A stretch of DNA of 64,000 nt from Thalassobius sp002708925. Lineage in GTDB: Bacteria > Pseudomonadota > Alphaproteobacteria > Rhodobacterales > Rhodobacteraceae. Positions within the stretch are counted from its first letter, which is position 1; the number at the start of each line of letters is the position of its first letter. Shown here in pieces: positions 8,251-16,086 of the stretch. Made by a program: the position numbers and the translations under genes. The DNA lies in the NCBI RefSeq assembly GCF_049803795.1, contig NZ_JBNAGJ010000002.1, positions 62,001 through 126,000 of the forward strand. Direction: 5' to 3'. The notes under the pieces are model-generated. The model saw only the letters and a program-made list of their open reading frames with translations. It ran no database searches and was not told the DNA's origin.

Positions 8251-8622
8251 TTACAGCGCGATCTTGGCCAGGGCGAACAGGCCCACGGCGATCAGGACAT
8301 AGGACAGGCCGATCACGAACATGATGGCCAGCTTGCGGGCGGTCCCTTGCGCGTAGTCTTCGATCATCATCGTCGCGCCCTTGGCAAAGTGGCGCATGGC
8401 GACGAACAGGGTCAGGCCAGCGATCACGGCAGGGATAGGACGCGAGAATGTCTCAAGCACCTCGGCATGGCTGCTGCCCAGGGCGCGGCCAAAGACGAAC
8501 ACGAAGAGCGGCACCAGGAAGGCCAGGCCAACGGCGCTGACGGTCATGTACCAGTGATGCTCGGTTCCGGTATGCGAGGCGCCTTTGCCCTCGGCGCGTT
8601 TGCGTGCGGTCAGGTAACGCAT
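8251..8622 (-). CDS. sdhD: Succinate dehydrogenase membrane anchor subunit
   Basis: This small hydrophobic anchor (123 residues) has three membrane helices, starting near HWYMTVSAVGLAF, PIPAVIAGLTLFV and KLAIMFVIGLSYV. With SdhC it holds heme b and the ubiquinone site. The segment MRHFAKGATMMIEDYA between helices 2 and 3 is typical of alphaproteobacterial SdhD, with conserved His, Asp and Tyr. It lies 10 bases after sdhC and 13 before sdhA. Confidence 0.93.
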   Translation of the reverse strand: MRYLTARKRAEGKGASHTGTEHHWYMTVSAVGLAFLVPLFVFVFGRALGSSHAEVLETFSRPIPAVIAGLTLFVAMRHFAKGATMMIEDYAQGTARKLAIMFVIGLSYVLIAVGLFALAKIAL

Positions 8623-8632
8623 GTGGGCCTCC

Positions 8633-9016
8633 TTACACGATCACGATGGTCAGAACGGTCAGGACGACCGAACCGATGATGCAGGCCCAGCCGAGCTTCT
8701 CGGCGGTGGGGATGTCCAGCCCCTTGCCCGCGTCGAAATACAGATGACGCAGACCGGCCAGATAGTGATACCACACACCCAGGGCCGAAAGCGTCAGCAC
8801 GATATCGCCAAACCACGAGGTCAGAACCCCGTTCGCAATGTCGTAATACGCCTCAGACGTTGCAGCCGCCAACAGCCACCACACAACCAGAAGCGCGGAA
8901 ACGATCAGGGCGTTTCCGGTAATCCGCGTCAGAATGGAGGAGATCGAGGTCAGCTGGGGGCGGTAGATTTGAAGATGCGGCGAAAGAGGGCGCTCGACCC
9001 GTTTCACATCGGCCAT
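8633..9016 (-). CDS. sdhC: Succinate dehydrogenase cytochrome b556 subunit
   Basis: This is the heme-binding anchor of complex II (127 residues). The N-terminal signature RPLSPHLQIYRPQLTSISS and the second signature HYLAGLRHLYFDAG, which carries the axial heme histidine, are both clear. Three membrane helices follow the family pattern. ATG 9016 was chosen because GAAAGGATC lies 4 bases upstream and the protein then starts MADVKRVERP like its relatives. It is the first gene of the sdh operon; the operator pair at 9138-9168 lies upstream. Confidence 0.95.
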   Translation of the reverse strand: MADVKRVERPLSPHLQIYRPQLTSISSILTRITGNALIVSALLVVWWLLAAATSEAYYDIANGVLTSWFGDIVLTLSALGVWYHYLAGLRHLYFDAGKGLDIPTAEKLGWACIIGSVVLTVLTIVIV

Positions 9017-9330
9017 ATCAGATCCTTTCAGGGTTCCCTTGCTTGGAGGCGTTATGGGACTTTTTTTCGCTTTTGTCACGCAGAACGGCGCGCATAGATG
9101 CATCAAAATTCACGGAAACGTCAAAAAAGCCGGGCTTTGTGATCACACTTTTCCCGAGCGTGATCACAAATATCTATATGAGTAATTTTGTCGGGATTAC
9201 AGCCGATTCCGTCACGAATGCTGCATCTGCATCGCAAAGATTTCGCGCCTGGAATACGGTGCCGCGCGGTTTGGCGCCGCCCCGCATATCGGAGGCGGCG
9301 CGCAAACTGTCTTTCCAAAGAGGGCGCGAT
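9017..9330. other. Intergenic region between mch and sdhC
   Basis: This 314-base stretch has no credible gene. Near its right end (9274-9301) GCGCCGCC/GGCGGCGC forms an 8-bp GC-rich hairpin without a T tract, possibly the 3' end of the mch transcript. The middle carries two TGTGATCACA-like palindromes. The left part holds a minus-strand TTGACG (9119-9124) as a possible -35 box, and the sdhC ribosome site. I could not settle on a -10 box. Confidence 0.6.
9136..9170. promoter_or_regulatory. Paired palindromic operator upstream of sdhC
   Basis: TGTGATCACA (9138-9147) and CGTGATCACA (9159-9168) are spaced 21 bp start to start, flanked by TT on one side and AA on the other (TTTGTGATCACA and GTGATCACAAA). 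The pair is centred about 137 bases upstream of the sdhC start. The same word, spacing and flanks recur upstream of sucC at 14156-14192. Confidence 0.72.
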
Positions 9331-10365
9331 TCAGACGGGCATCAGCGCCCAGTAATCCAGATCCAGCAGGACGTCGGGCAGGTATTTGCCATCCTCGCCC
9401 TTCAGCTGGCCCGGCTCGCCCCCCGCCTTGACGGCCACCAGACGCAGGCGGATCGCGCCAACGCCCGGCGCGTCGGTTTCGGCCTTGTCCAGAACCTCGG
9501 TCCAGGCTTTGACGGTCAGCCCGCTGAAACAGGGGTTCGCGTGCGCCCCGCCATTCAGCCCCACGATCATCTGCGCGTTGGCCAGCCCGTTGAACGACAG
9601 CGCCCGCGCCATGCTGATGACGTGACCGCCATAAATCAGCCGCTGCCCATCGGGGCGGAAAGTGGCGTCGAAATGCACCTTGGCGGTGTTCTGCCACAGG
9701 CGGGTGGCCAGCATGTGCTCGGCCTCTTCGATGGTCACGCCGTCCACGTGGTCGATGATCTCGCCGATCTCATAATCGCCCCAGCGATGCGGCTCGCCGG
9801 CCTGGACGAAATCGTAATTGGTGAAATCCAGACCCTCGGGGATCACCAGATCCTCGGCCGGGATGACCTTTTTCAGATCGGGGATGACAGTTTCAGGCGC
9901 GGGCGCGTCCAGATCGCGTTTGCGCACCATCACCCAGCGGATGTATTCCAGCACCACCTCGCCCAGCTGATTCAGCCCGCGGGTGCGCACGTAAACCACC
10001 CCGGATTTCCCGTTCGAGTTCTGCTTGAGCCCGATCACCTCGGAGACCGAGCGCAGCGTGTCCCCGGCAAAAATCGGCTTCAGCCAGCGGCCCTCGGCAT
10101 AGCCCAGGTTGGCCACCGCATTCAGCGACACATCCGGCACGGTTTTGCCGAACACCACATGAAAGGCCGCCAGATCGTCCAGCGGGCTTTCGGGCAGGCC
10201 GCTGTCACGGGCAAATTCATCCGAGGAATACAGCGCATGGCGCGCCGGATACAGGGCATGGTACAGCGCGCGCTCGCCCTCTCCGACGGTGCGGGGGACA
10301 GCGTGGCTGATCACGTCGCCAATTTTATAGTCTTCGAAAAAGCGACCCGGATTGGTTTTCGCCAT
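9331..10365 (-). CDS. mch: Mesaconyl-CoA hydratase (double MaoC domain)
   Basis: This enzyme hydrates mesaconyl-C1-CoA to beta-methylmalyl-CoA in the ethylmalonyl-CoA pathway. The 344 residues hold two MaoC-like hot-dog domains, the length and layout of the Rhodobacter enzyme. The first begins GRFFEDYKIGDVISHAVPRT; the second contains AKVHFDATFRPDGQRLIYGG and ends near YWALMPV. The presence of ecm upstream and a malyl-CoA thioesterase in the same cluster supports the assignment. ATG 10365 overlaps the DUF1737 stop in TGATG, which indicates translational coupling. Confidence 0.92.
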   Translation of the reverse strand: MAKTNPGRFFEDYKIGDVISHAVPRTVGEGERALYHALYPARHALYSSDEFARDSGLPESPLDDLAAFHVVFGKTVPDVSLNAVANLGYAEGRWLKPIFAGDTLRSVSEVIGLKQNSNGKSGVVYVRTRGLNQLGEVVLEYIRWVMVRKRDLDAPAPETVIPDLKKVIPAEDLVIPEGLDFTNYDFVQAGEPHRWGDYEIGEIIDHVDGVTIEEAEHMLATRLWQNTAKVHFDATFRPDGQRLIYGGHVISMARALSFNGLANAQMIVGLNGGAHANPCFSGLTVKAWTEVLDKAETDAPGVGAIRLRLVAVKAGGEPGQLKGEDGKYLPDVLLDLDYWALMPV

Positions 10366-10568
10366 CAGTGTTCTCCAAGCTTCGTATCTGGGGTGTAGGT
10401 GCCGTCCACCTGTTTCACGACGGCCTGACCGCAGCGCATGACGCCATTGGCAGCGTCAAAGGCATAGGTCGGCTGACCGTGTAATTCCCAGCCCTTGTTC
10501 AGGGCGGCGGTGACTTTGTGGCAAAAGGCCGAGGTATCGTCCTCGGTTAGAAAGCGGTATAGTTTCAT
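10365..10568 (-). CDS. DUF1737 domain protein
   Basis: This 67-residue protein starts MKLYRFLTEDDTSAFCHKV and contains ALNKGWELHGQPTYAFD, matching the short DUF1737 family of unknown function. It has no signal or membrane segment. The ATG at 10568 was preferred over 10595 because it directly begins the conserved domain and lies 4 bases after the NnrU-family stop. The stop overlaps the mch start by one base, so the gene is embedded in the ethylmalonyl-CoA pathway transcript. Confidence 0.78.
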   Translation of the reverse strand: MKLYRFLTEDDTSAFCHKVTAALNKGWELHGQPTYAFDAANGVMRCGQAVVKQVDGTYTPDTKLGEH

Positions 10569-10572
10569 GGTC

Positions 10573-11115
10573 TTATCCGTATGGAGTATAGCCAAGCCCC
10601 TTGTGGATCAGGATCATCCCGACAAAGAGCGCAACCGTGCCAAGCACAGCGCGGATTTCGTTTTTCACCGGAGCAGGCGCAGGTTTGGTCCACTCAGTCT
10701 GGCGATTGATCACGATGACCTCGGCCACGGCCCAGGCCAGAATGCCACCGAACAGAATAAAGCTGGGCGCATCCCCGTTCACCAGCAGATGCGCAACGGC
10801 CCACAGCTTGACCCCGGTCAGCTGAGGATGCCGGACATATTGCGCCAGACGGGTTTTCAGGCCCGACACCGCAAACATATAGACCGCCAGCAGCATCAGC
10901 AGGTTGTTGATCCCCACCAACGCGGGTGAACGACCGTAGAAAAACGCGCCCTCGGCCCCGCGATAGCCGATCACCATCAGCACGACCGAGCCCAGCAGCA
11001 CCAGCGCCACCGGGCCTTTGGCCTTATCCCCCAGCGCGGCACGCGCAGCCGGGGCGATGCGTTTGAAAAGATGCGCGCCCGACCACAACAGCACGCCCAG
11101 AATGAGCCAGATCAT
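10573..11115 (-). CDS. NnrU family membrane protein
   Basis: This 180-residue integral membrane protein belongs to the NnrU family, which is related to the plant carotenoid isomerase Z-ISO; NnrU was first noted beside denitrification genes. Helices are visible at IWLILGVLLWSGAHLF, GPVALVLLGSVVLMVIGY, ALVGINNLLMLLAVYMF and near the C terminus. The family core YVRHPQLTGVKLWAVAHLLVNGD, with its conserved histidines, is intact. The ATG at 11115 follows AAAGGAAGAGG. No denitrification genes are nearby; the neighbours are ethylmalonyl-CoA pathway genes. Confidence 0.85.
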   Translation of the reverse strand: MIWLILGVLLWSGAHLFKRIAPAARAALGDKAKGPVALVLLGSVVLMVIGYRGAEGAFFYGRSPALVGINNLLMLLAVYMFAVSGLKTRLAQYVRHPQLTGVKLWAVAHLLVNGDAPSFILFGGILAWAVAEVIVINRQTEWTKPAPAPVKNEIRAVLGTVALFVGMILIHKGLGYTPYG

Positions 11116-11161
11116 CGGATACCTCTTCCTTTTGGATTGGGTGTCTAGACCGTATTGTGAC

Positions 11162-12019
11162 CTATCCCGCCAGTTCGGCAATAGCGGCGGCCTTGGCCAG
11201 GGTCTTTTTCGCGGTTTCGACGTGCAGGTTTTCCACGATTTTCCCGTCTACGACGGCCACGCCCTGACCGGCTGCCTCGGTTTCCTCGAAGGCGGCGATC
11301 TGACGTTTGGCCAGGTCGATCTCGGCCTCGGAGGGGGCGAAGGCTTCGTTCGTGACATCCACCTGAGCGGGGTGAATCAGGGTTTTGCCGTCAAAGCCCA
11401 TATCCCGGCCCTGATCGCATTCGATTTTCAGCCCGTCGTTATCCTTGAACTGGTTATAGACCCCATCCACCGCGATCACGCCATGGGCGCGGGCGGCCAG
11501 CAGCATCATTTGCAGCGACGCCAGCATCGGCAGACGGTCCGCACGGAAACGGCTGTTCAGCTCCTTGGCCAGATCGTTGGTGCCGGCAACAAAGCCGGTC
11601 AATTGCGGGTGGGCGGCGATTTCCAGCGCGTTCAGAACGCCCAGCGGGGTTTCGATCATCGCCCAGATCGGCTTGCCGTTGCCCAGCAGATCAGCCAGAG
11701 CCTGCACATCCGCGGCCGAGTTCACCTTGGGCAGCAGGAAGGCATCGCAATCGGCGTCTTTCAGAGCCTCGACATCGCCGGCACCCCATTCGGTGTCCAG
11801 CGCGTTGATGCGGATGATCTTGGCGCGGGTGCCATAGCCCCCCTCGGCCAGCGCGGTTTTCAGCGTGTCGCGGGCACCGACCTTGGCATCGGGGGACACG
11901 GCGTCCTCCAGATCGAAAATGATGGCGTCAACAGGCAGGGTCCGGGCCTTGTCCAGGGCGCGATCCTTGGAGCCGGGGATATACAGAACCGAGCGATACG
12001 GGCGGGCAGTCATGTCCAT
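11162..12019 (-). CDS. mcl2: (3S)-malyl-CoA thioesterase (CitE/Mcl2-like)
   Basis: This HpcH/HpaI-CitE barrel protein (285 residues) starts MDMTARPYRSVLYIPGSKDR. In Rhodobacter sphaeroides two paralogues exist: Mcl1, the malyl-/methylmalyl-CoA lyase, and Mcl2, a (3S)-malyl-CoA thioesterase that releases malate. The RSVLYIPGS opening resembles my recollection of Mcl2 rather than Mcl1. Metal and substrate residues are in FDLEDAV, MIETPLGVLNA and GTNDLAKEL. The ATG at 12019 has GAGGA 8 bases upstream. It heads a cluster with NnrU, DUF1737 and mch. A plain citrate lyase beta-like function is the alternative. Confidence 0.8.
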   Translation of the reverse strand: MDMTARPYRSVLYIPGSKDRALDKARTLPVDAIIFDLEDAVSPDAKVGARDTLKTALAEGGYGTRAKIIRINALDTEWGAGDVEALKDADCDAFLLPKVNSAADVQALADLLGNGKPIWAMIETPLGVLNALEIAAHPQLTGFVAGTNDLAKELNSRFRADRLPMLASLQMMLLAARAHGVIAVDGVYNQFKDNDGLKIECDQGRDMGFDGKTLIHPAQVDVTNEAFAPSEAEIDLAKRQIAAFEETEAAGQGVAVVDGKIVENLHVETAKKTLAKAAAIAELAG

Positions 12020-12113
12020 GAGTCTTGTCCTCGTAATAATCTTGCGCGGACAAGGCCAAATTCCGGCGAAAATTTCAAGCAGAATCACGCCGCAGCGCAG
12101 AATTGAGTGCAAT

Positions 12114-12866
12114 TCAGGTCAAACCATCCCAGATCAGCTTGGATCCGGTCAGGCTTAGCAGCACATAGGTCAGCGTGAAAAAGGCCCGTTCGGGCACCAT
12201 ATGATGCGCTTTGACCCCCAGCCACGCCCCCAGCAGCGCAAAAGGCGCCAGCAGCAGATCGGCCCACAGAGTCTGCACCGTGAAAATTCCCAAGAACGCG
12301 TAAGGCACGAATTTCGCGACATTGATCGCCCAGAAAATCAGAACCGTGCTGGCCTGAAACGGCGTCTTGCCCAAGCCGCGCGACAGCAGGTAAACGGCAG
12401 CGGGCGGCCCGCCCGCATGGCTGACGAAACTGGTGAACCCGGCCAAAGCCCCTGCCAGAGCCCCGGCCCAAAGCGGCATTGCACGGGCCGGCGGGCGGAT
12501 CAGACGCAGCCTTTGCCCCAGTTGCCAGGCAACAAAGGCCAGGGAAATCCCGCCGATCAGCAGCCGGAACACATCCGCCTCCGCGATCTGGTACAGCCAC
12601 GCCCCGACGGCGACGCCAGGCAGCGCCCCCAGGATCAGCAGCCGCGCGTCGGGCCAGCTCCATTTGCGCCAATAGGGCCGCAAAGTGGCCATATCCACCA
12701 GCATCAGCAACGGCAACATGATCCCCAGCGCCTGGCCCGGCTCCAGTACCAGCGCAAGAATCGAGGCCGCGGCAAACGCCGCCCCGGACCCGAAACCGCC
12801 CTTGGAAATCCCCGCAAATGTCACTGCGGGTGCCGCAACAGCAAAAAAAGCCCAGTCCATCTGCAT
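12114..12866 (-). CDS. TauE/SafE family membrane permease
   Basis: This 250-residue protein has about eight hydrophobic helices and the two repeated family halves. The first has FAGISKGGFGSGAAF; the second has GFTSFVSHAGGPPAAVYLL, the typical glycine/proline signature. The family exports or imports sulfur-containing anions such as sulfite, sulfonates or sulfoacetate, but the substrate cannot be read from the sequence. The start is ATG 12866 or ATG 12860; neither has a strong ribosome site. It is divergent from mdh across about 160 bases. Confidence 0.85.
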   Translation of the reverse strand: MQMDWAFFAVAAPAVTFAGISKGGFGSGAAFAAASILALVLEPGQALGIMLPLLMLVDMATLRPYWRKWSWPDARLLILGALPGVAVGAWLYQIAEADVFRLLIGGISLAFVAWQLGQRLRLIRPPARAMPLWAGALAGALAGFTSFVSHAGGPPAAVYLLSRGLGKTPFQASTVLIFWAINVAKFVPYAFLGIFTVQTLWADLLLAPFALLGAWLGVKAHHMVPERAFFTLTYVLLSLTGSKLIWDGLT

Positions 12867-12992
12867 ACCGTTGTATTCCGTAAAACCCCGTTCAATCACA
12901 GCTTTAGACGCGCTTTGCGTCACATCACAGTCATAAATTGCCCCCCGCCGCAGCGCAGCAGACTTGAAACGACGCCCCGAAAGGATTACCCC

Positions 12993-13100
12993 ATGCGCGA
13001 TTTCAATCCGGACCGGAGATACATTCCATGGCCAGACCCAAGATTGCCCTCATCGGCGCAGGCAACATCGGTGGCACCCTCGCACACCTTGCAGCTCTGA
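12993..13100 (+). CDS. Possible 35-residue upstream reading frame overlapping mdh
   Basis: ATG 12993 follows GAAAGGATTACCCC, a better ribosome site than the one in front of mdh. It opens a 35-residue frame (starting MRDFNPDRRYIPWPD) that runs through the mdh start in another frame and stops at 13100. The peptide resembles nothing I know. It may be a leader that couples or dampens mdh translation, or it may be chance. Confidence 0.3.
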   Translation: MRDFNPDRRYIPWPDPRLPSSAQATSVAPSHTLQL

Positions 13101-13990
13101 AAGAACTCGGCGACGTCGTTCTGTTCGACATCGCAGAAGGTCTTCCCGAAGGGAAAGCCCTCGACATCGCGGAATCGGGCCCCTCGGAAGGGTTTGACGC
13201 TGCCATGTCCGGCACCCAGTCCTACGAGGACATCGCAGGCGCAGACGTCTGCATCGTGACCGCTGGTGTGGCTCGTAAACCGGGCATGTCGCGCGACGAC
13301 CTGCTGGGCATCAACCTGAAAGTGATGAAGTCGGTCGGCGAAGGCATCGCCAAACACGCGCCCGACGCGTTCGTGATCTGCATCACCAACCCGCTGGACG
13401 CGATGGTCTGGGCTTTGCAGAAATTCTCGGGCCTGCCCACCAACAAGGTCTGCGGCATGGCTGGCGTGCTGGATTCGGCGCGTTTCCGTCACTTCCTGGC
13501 AGAAGAGTTCAACGTCTCCATGCGTGACGTCACCGCCTTCGTTCTGGGCGGCCACGGCGACACCATGGTGCCGTCGGTGCGCTATTCCACCGTTGCCGGT
13601 ATCCCCCTGCCCGACCTGATCGAAATGGGCTGGACCACCCAAGAAAAACTGGACGCCATGGTGCAGCGCACCCGTGACGGCGGTGCCGAAATCGTTGGCC
13701 TGCTGAAAACCGGCTCGGCTTTCTACGCGCCCGCCACCTCGGCGATCGAAATGGCCGAGGCCTACCTGAAAGACCAGAAGCGCGTTCTGCCCTGCGCCGC
13801 CTACTGTGACGGTGAAATCGGCGTCAAAGACATGTATGTGGGCGTTCCCACCGTGATCGGCGCCGGCGGCATCGAGAAAGTCGTGGACATCAAGCTGACC
13901 AAAGACGAGCAAGCCATGTTCGACAAATCGGTTGATGCCGTCAAAGGCCTGGTTGCAGCCTGTCAGGAAATCGACCCCTCGCTGGCTTGA
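13028..13990 (+). CDS. mdh: Malate dehydrogenase (NAD)
   Basis: This cytosolic TCA enzyme oxidises malate to oxaloacetate. Its 320 residues are of the lactate-dehydrogenase-like class found in alphaproteobacteria. Landmarks are the NAD fold IALIGAGNIGGTLAHL, the mobile-loop Arg in GVARKPGMSRDDLL, ITNPLDAMVW, and the catalytic His in LGGHGDTMVP. A GGAG ribosome site lies 11 bases before ATG 13028. A perfect terminator follows, so mdh is probably monocistronic, or at most cotranscribed with the small upstream frame. Confidence 0.97.
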   Translation: MARPKIALIGAGNIGGTLAHLAALKELGDVVLFDIAEGLPEGKALDIAESGPSEGFDAAMSGTQSYEDIAGADVCIVTAGVARKPGMSRDDLLGINLKVMKSVGEGIAKHAPDAFVICITNPLDAMVWALQKFSGLPTNKVCGMAGVLDSARFRHFLAEEFNVSMRDVTAFVLGGHGDTMVPSVRYSTVAGIPLPDLIEMGWTTQEKLDAMVQRTRDGGAEIVGLLKTGSAFYAPATSAIEMAEAYLKDQKRVLPCAAYCDGEIGVKDMYVGVPTVIGAGGIEKVVDIKLTKDEQAMFDKSVDAVKGLVAACQEIDPSLA

Positions 13991-14020
13991 TCTTTGATCC
14001 CAGAGAGTATCGCACTCAGG

Positions 14021-14051
14021 CGCGAACCATCACACGATGGTTCGCGTTTTT
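14021..14051 (+). terminator. Rho-independent terminator after mdh
   Basis: CGCGAACCATC (14021-14031), an ACAC loop and GATGGTTCGCG (14036-14046) form a perfect 11-bp stem, followed by TTTTT. It is one of the strongest terminators in the window. Confidence 0.92.
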
Positions 14052-14155
14052 CGTTCCGGGTGATGTCCTGTGCGGCCTTCGCTCGAGGCTTTTCGAGCGG
14101 GCCCGTCATGCCCGGCAAACGGACCAAAAGCCGCTGAACGAATCGAAAAAATGCA

Positions 14156-14192
14156 ATTTGTGATCACACCCTCAAAACCTGTGATCACAAAT
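14156..14192. promoter_or_regulatory. Paired palindromic operator upstream of sucC
   Basis: The sequence ATTTGTGATCACA (14156-14168), 11 bases, then TGTGATCACAAAT (14180-14192) is itself a large inverted repeat made of two TGTGATCACA palindromes 21 bp apart. It is centred about 124 bases upstream of the sucC start. It is the same arrangement as upstream of sdhC. Confidence 0.75.
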
Positions 14193-14297
14193 GCCCGGAA
14201 AACGGCGAAATTCGGCTGCCGATTAAGAATTTGCTTAGGTTCATCTGCAACTTGTGGGTATAAATCCGCCCAATCGTAGCAAGACGGGACAGTTTTC

Positions 14298-15491
14298 ATG
14301 AACATCCATGAATATCAAGCGAAAGCACTTCTTCGCGAATACGGCGCCCCGGTTTCTGAAGGACGTGCCGTCCTGAAGGCCGAAGACGCCAAAACCGCCG
14401 CAGGCGAGCTGGACGGCCCCCTGTGGGTTGTCAAAGCGCAGATCCACGCAGGTGGTCGCGGCAAGGGCTCTTTCAAAGAGGCAGAAGCCGGTGAAAAAGG
14501 CGGTGTGCGCCTGGCCAAGTCGGTGGAAGAAGCCGCCGAAGAAGCCAAAAAGATGCTGGGCAAGACCCTGGTCACCCACCAGACCGGCCCCGCCGGCAAA
14601 CAGGTGAACCGCATCTACATCGAAGCGGGCTCGGACATTGACCGCGAACTGTACCTGGCCTTCCTGGTGGATCGTCAGTCCTCGCGCGTGTCGATCGTTG
14701 CCTCGACCGAGGGCGGCATGGACATCGAAGAGGTTGCCGCCTCGACCCCCGAAAAGATCCTGTCCTTCGACATCGATCCGGCCACCGGCTACATGCCCTA
14801 CCACGGCCGCCGCGTTGCCTTCTCGCTGGGTCTGACCGGCGGTCAGGTGAAACAGTGCGTTGCCCTGCTGGCAAACCTGTACCGTGCCTTCATCGAGAAG
14901 GACATGGAGATGCTGGAGATCAACCCGCTGATCGTCATGCCCGATGGCAACCTGAAGCTGCTGGACGCCAAGCTGGGCTTTGACGGCAACGCGGTTTACC
15001 GTCACCCCGATGTCGCCAACCTGCGCGATGAAACCGAAGAAGACCCCAAAGAGCTGGCAGCGTCGAAATACGACCTGAACTACATCGCTCTGGACGGTGA
15101 AATCGGCTGCATGGTGAACGGTGCGGGCCTGGCGATGGCCACCATGGACATCATCAAACTGTACGGCGCTGAACCGGCCAACTTCCTGGACGTTGGCGGC
15201 GGCGCCACCAAGGAAAAAGTGACCGAAGCGTTCAAGATCATCACCTCGGACCCGAACGTCAAAGGCATCCTGGTGAACATCTTCGGCGGCATCATGCGTT
15301 GTGACGTGATCGCCGAGGGCGTTGTCGCCGCGGTGAAAGAGGTCGGTCTGCAAGTTCCGCTGGTTGTGCGCCTGGAAGGCACCAACGTCGAAGCGGGCAA
15401 AGAGATCATCAACACCTCGGGCCTGAACGTCATCGCCGCCGACAACCTGTCGGACGGTGCCGAGAAGATCGTGAAAGCGGTGAAAGGCTAA
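14298..15491 (+). CDS. sucC: Succinyl-CoA synthetase beta subunit (ADP-forming)
   Basis: This subunit of succinyl-CoA synthetase binds the nucleotide and makes ATP from succinyl-CoA in the TCA cycle. Its 397 residues begin MNIHEYQAK, the family signature. It has an ATP-grasp domain with KAQIHAGGRGKG and LEINPLIV, then the flavodoxin-like domain with FLDVGGGA and NIFGGIMRCD. It is the first gene of the suc-odh run. A lipoprotein gene separates it from sucD. Confidence 0.97.
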   Translation: MNIHEYQAKALLREYGAPVSEGRAVLKAEDAKTAAGELDGPLWVVKAQIHAGGRGKGSFKEAEAGEKGGVRLAKSVEEAAEEAKKMLGKTLVTHQTGPAGKQVNRIYIEAGSDIDRELYLAFLVDRQSSRVSIVASTEGGMDIEEVAASTPEKILSFDIDPATGYMPYHGRRVAFSLGLTGGQVKQCVALLANLYRAFIEKDMEMLEINPLIVMPDGNLKLLDAKLGFDGNAVYRHPDVANLRDETEEDPKELAASKYDLNYIALDGEIGCMVNGAGLAMATMDIIKLYGAEPANFLDVGGGATKEKVTEAFKIITSDPNVKGILVNIFGGIMRCDVIAEGVVAAVKEVGLQVPLVVRLEGTNVEAGKEIINTSGLNVIAADNLSDGAEKIVKAVKG

Positions 15492-15494
15492 CGG

Positions 15495-16034
15495 ATGCGC
15501 CTGGTTCCGGGCCTGCCCCTGATCCTGACCATGCTGGTCGCGGGATGTGTGGAGCCGGATCTGGGACCGGACGCCGCCGAACTGGCGAATATAAGAAAGA
15601 GCAACATCGTGCCGAAATCCAGCGCCTCAGCCTTTGTCAAAACCTTTGACAAATTCTGCGTCACCGGGCCCGCAGCCCCGGCGGCGAAAGAGGCGTTGCT
15701 GCGCGATGCAGGCTATGTGCCGCTGCGGGCGCCCATCAACGGGGCGCGGGCCTTCGTGTCGGATGATCGCCGCCCGGCGGTCGCCTTCTCGGATCGCTCG
15801 TGCATGGTTTATGCCCGGTCCCGCACCGGCCAGACCAACCGGGTGAACCGCTATATGCGCGCCACCTTCCCGCAGGCCGTGGCCCTGGACCCCGCCACCG
15901 CTGGCCGCTCGTTCGAGCAGGTCTGGCAGGTGTCGGACAGTCCGGCGGCCCTGGTGGGCAGCTCTCGTCACAATGACGGGGGCAACCGCACGCGCTTCGC
16001 TCTGAGTTATTTTCGCCCCGGCAGCCGACCGTAA
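15495..16034 (+). CDS. Predicted lipoprotein between sucC and sucD
   Basis: This 179-residue protein has a lipoprotein signal: a hydrophobic stretch LPLILTMLVAG followed by Cys18. After processing it would be lipid-anchored and periplasmic. The mature part contains C-V-T-G and S-C-M-V-Y, a possible disulfide pair, and no motif I recognise. It starts 3 bases after the sucC stop and precedes sucD by 52 bases, so it is almost surely cotranscribed with them. The function is unknown. The placement inside the sucCD pair is unusual. Confidence 0.75.
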   Translation: MRLVPGLPLILTMLVAGCVEPDLGPDAAELANIRKSNIVPKSSASAFVKTFDKFCVTGPAAPAAKEALLRDAGYVPLRAPINGARAFVSDDRRPAVAFSDRSCMVYARSRTGQTNRVNRYMRATFPQAVALDPATAGRSFEQVWQVSDSPAALVGSSRHNDGGNRTRFALSYFRPGSRP

Positions 16035-16086
16035 ACGTAAAACCATTCGCCGCCTCCGCGCGGCAACAGCAAGGAGACTCGTCAAC

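Larger units (their letters stand above)
13991..14297. other. Intergenic region between mdh and sucC
   Basis: This 307-base stretch has no credible gene. In order it holds the mdh terminator, a second 7-bp hairpin (CGCTCGA at 14080-14086 with TCGAGCG at 14093-14099), the paired TGTGATCACA operator, and an AT-rich segment with TATAAAT about 35 bases before sucC that could serve as a -10 box. Confidence 0.6.

Noticed and set aside
10573..11115. NnrU as evidence of a denitrification cluster
   Set aside because: No nitrite, nitric-oxide or nitrous-oxide reductase gene is present; the neighbours belong to acyl-CoA metabolism.
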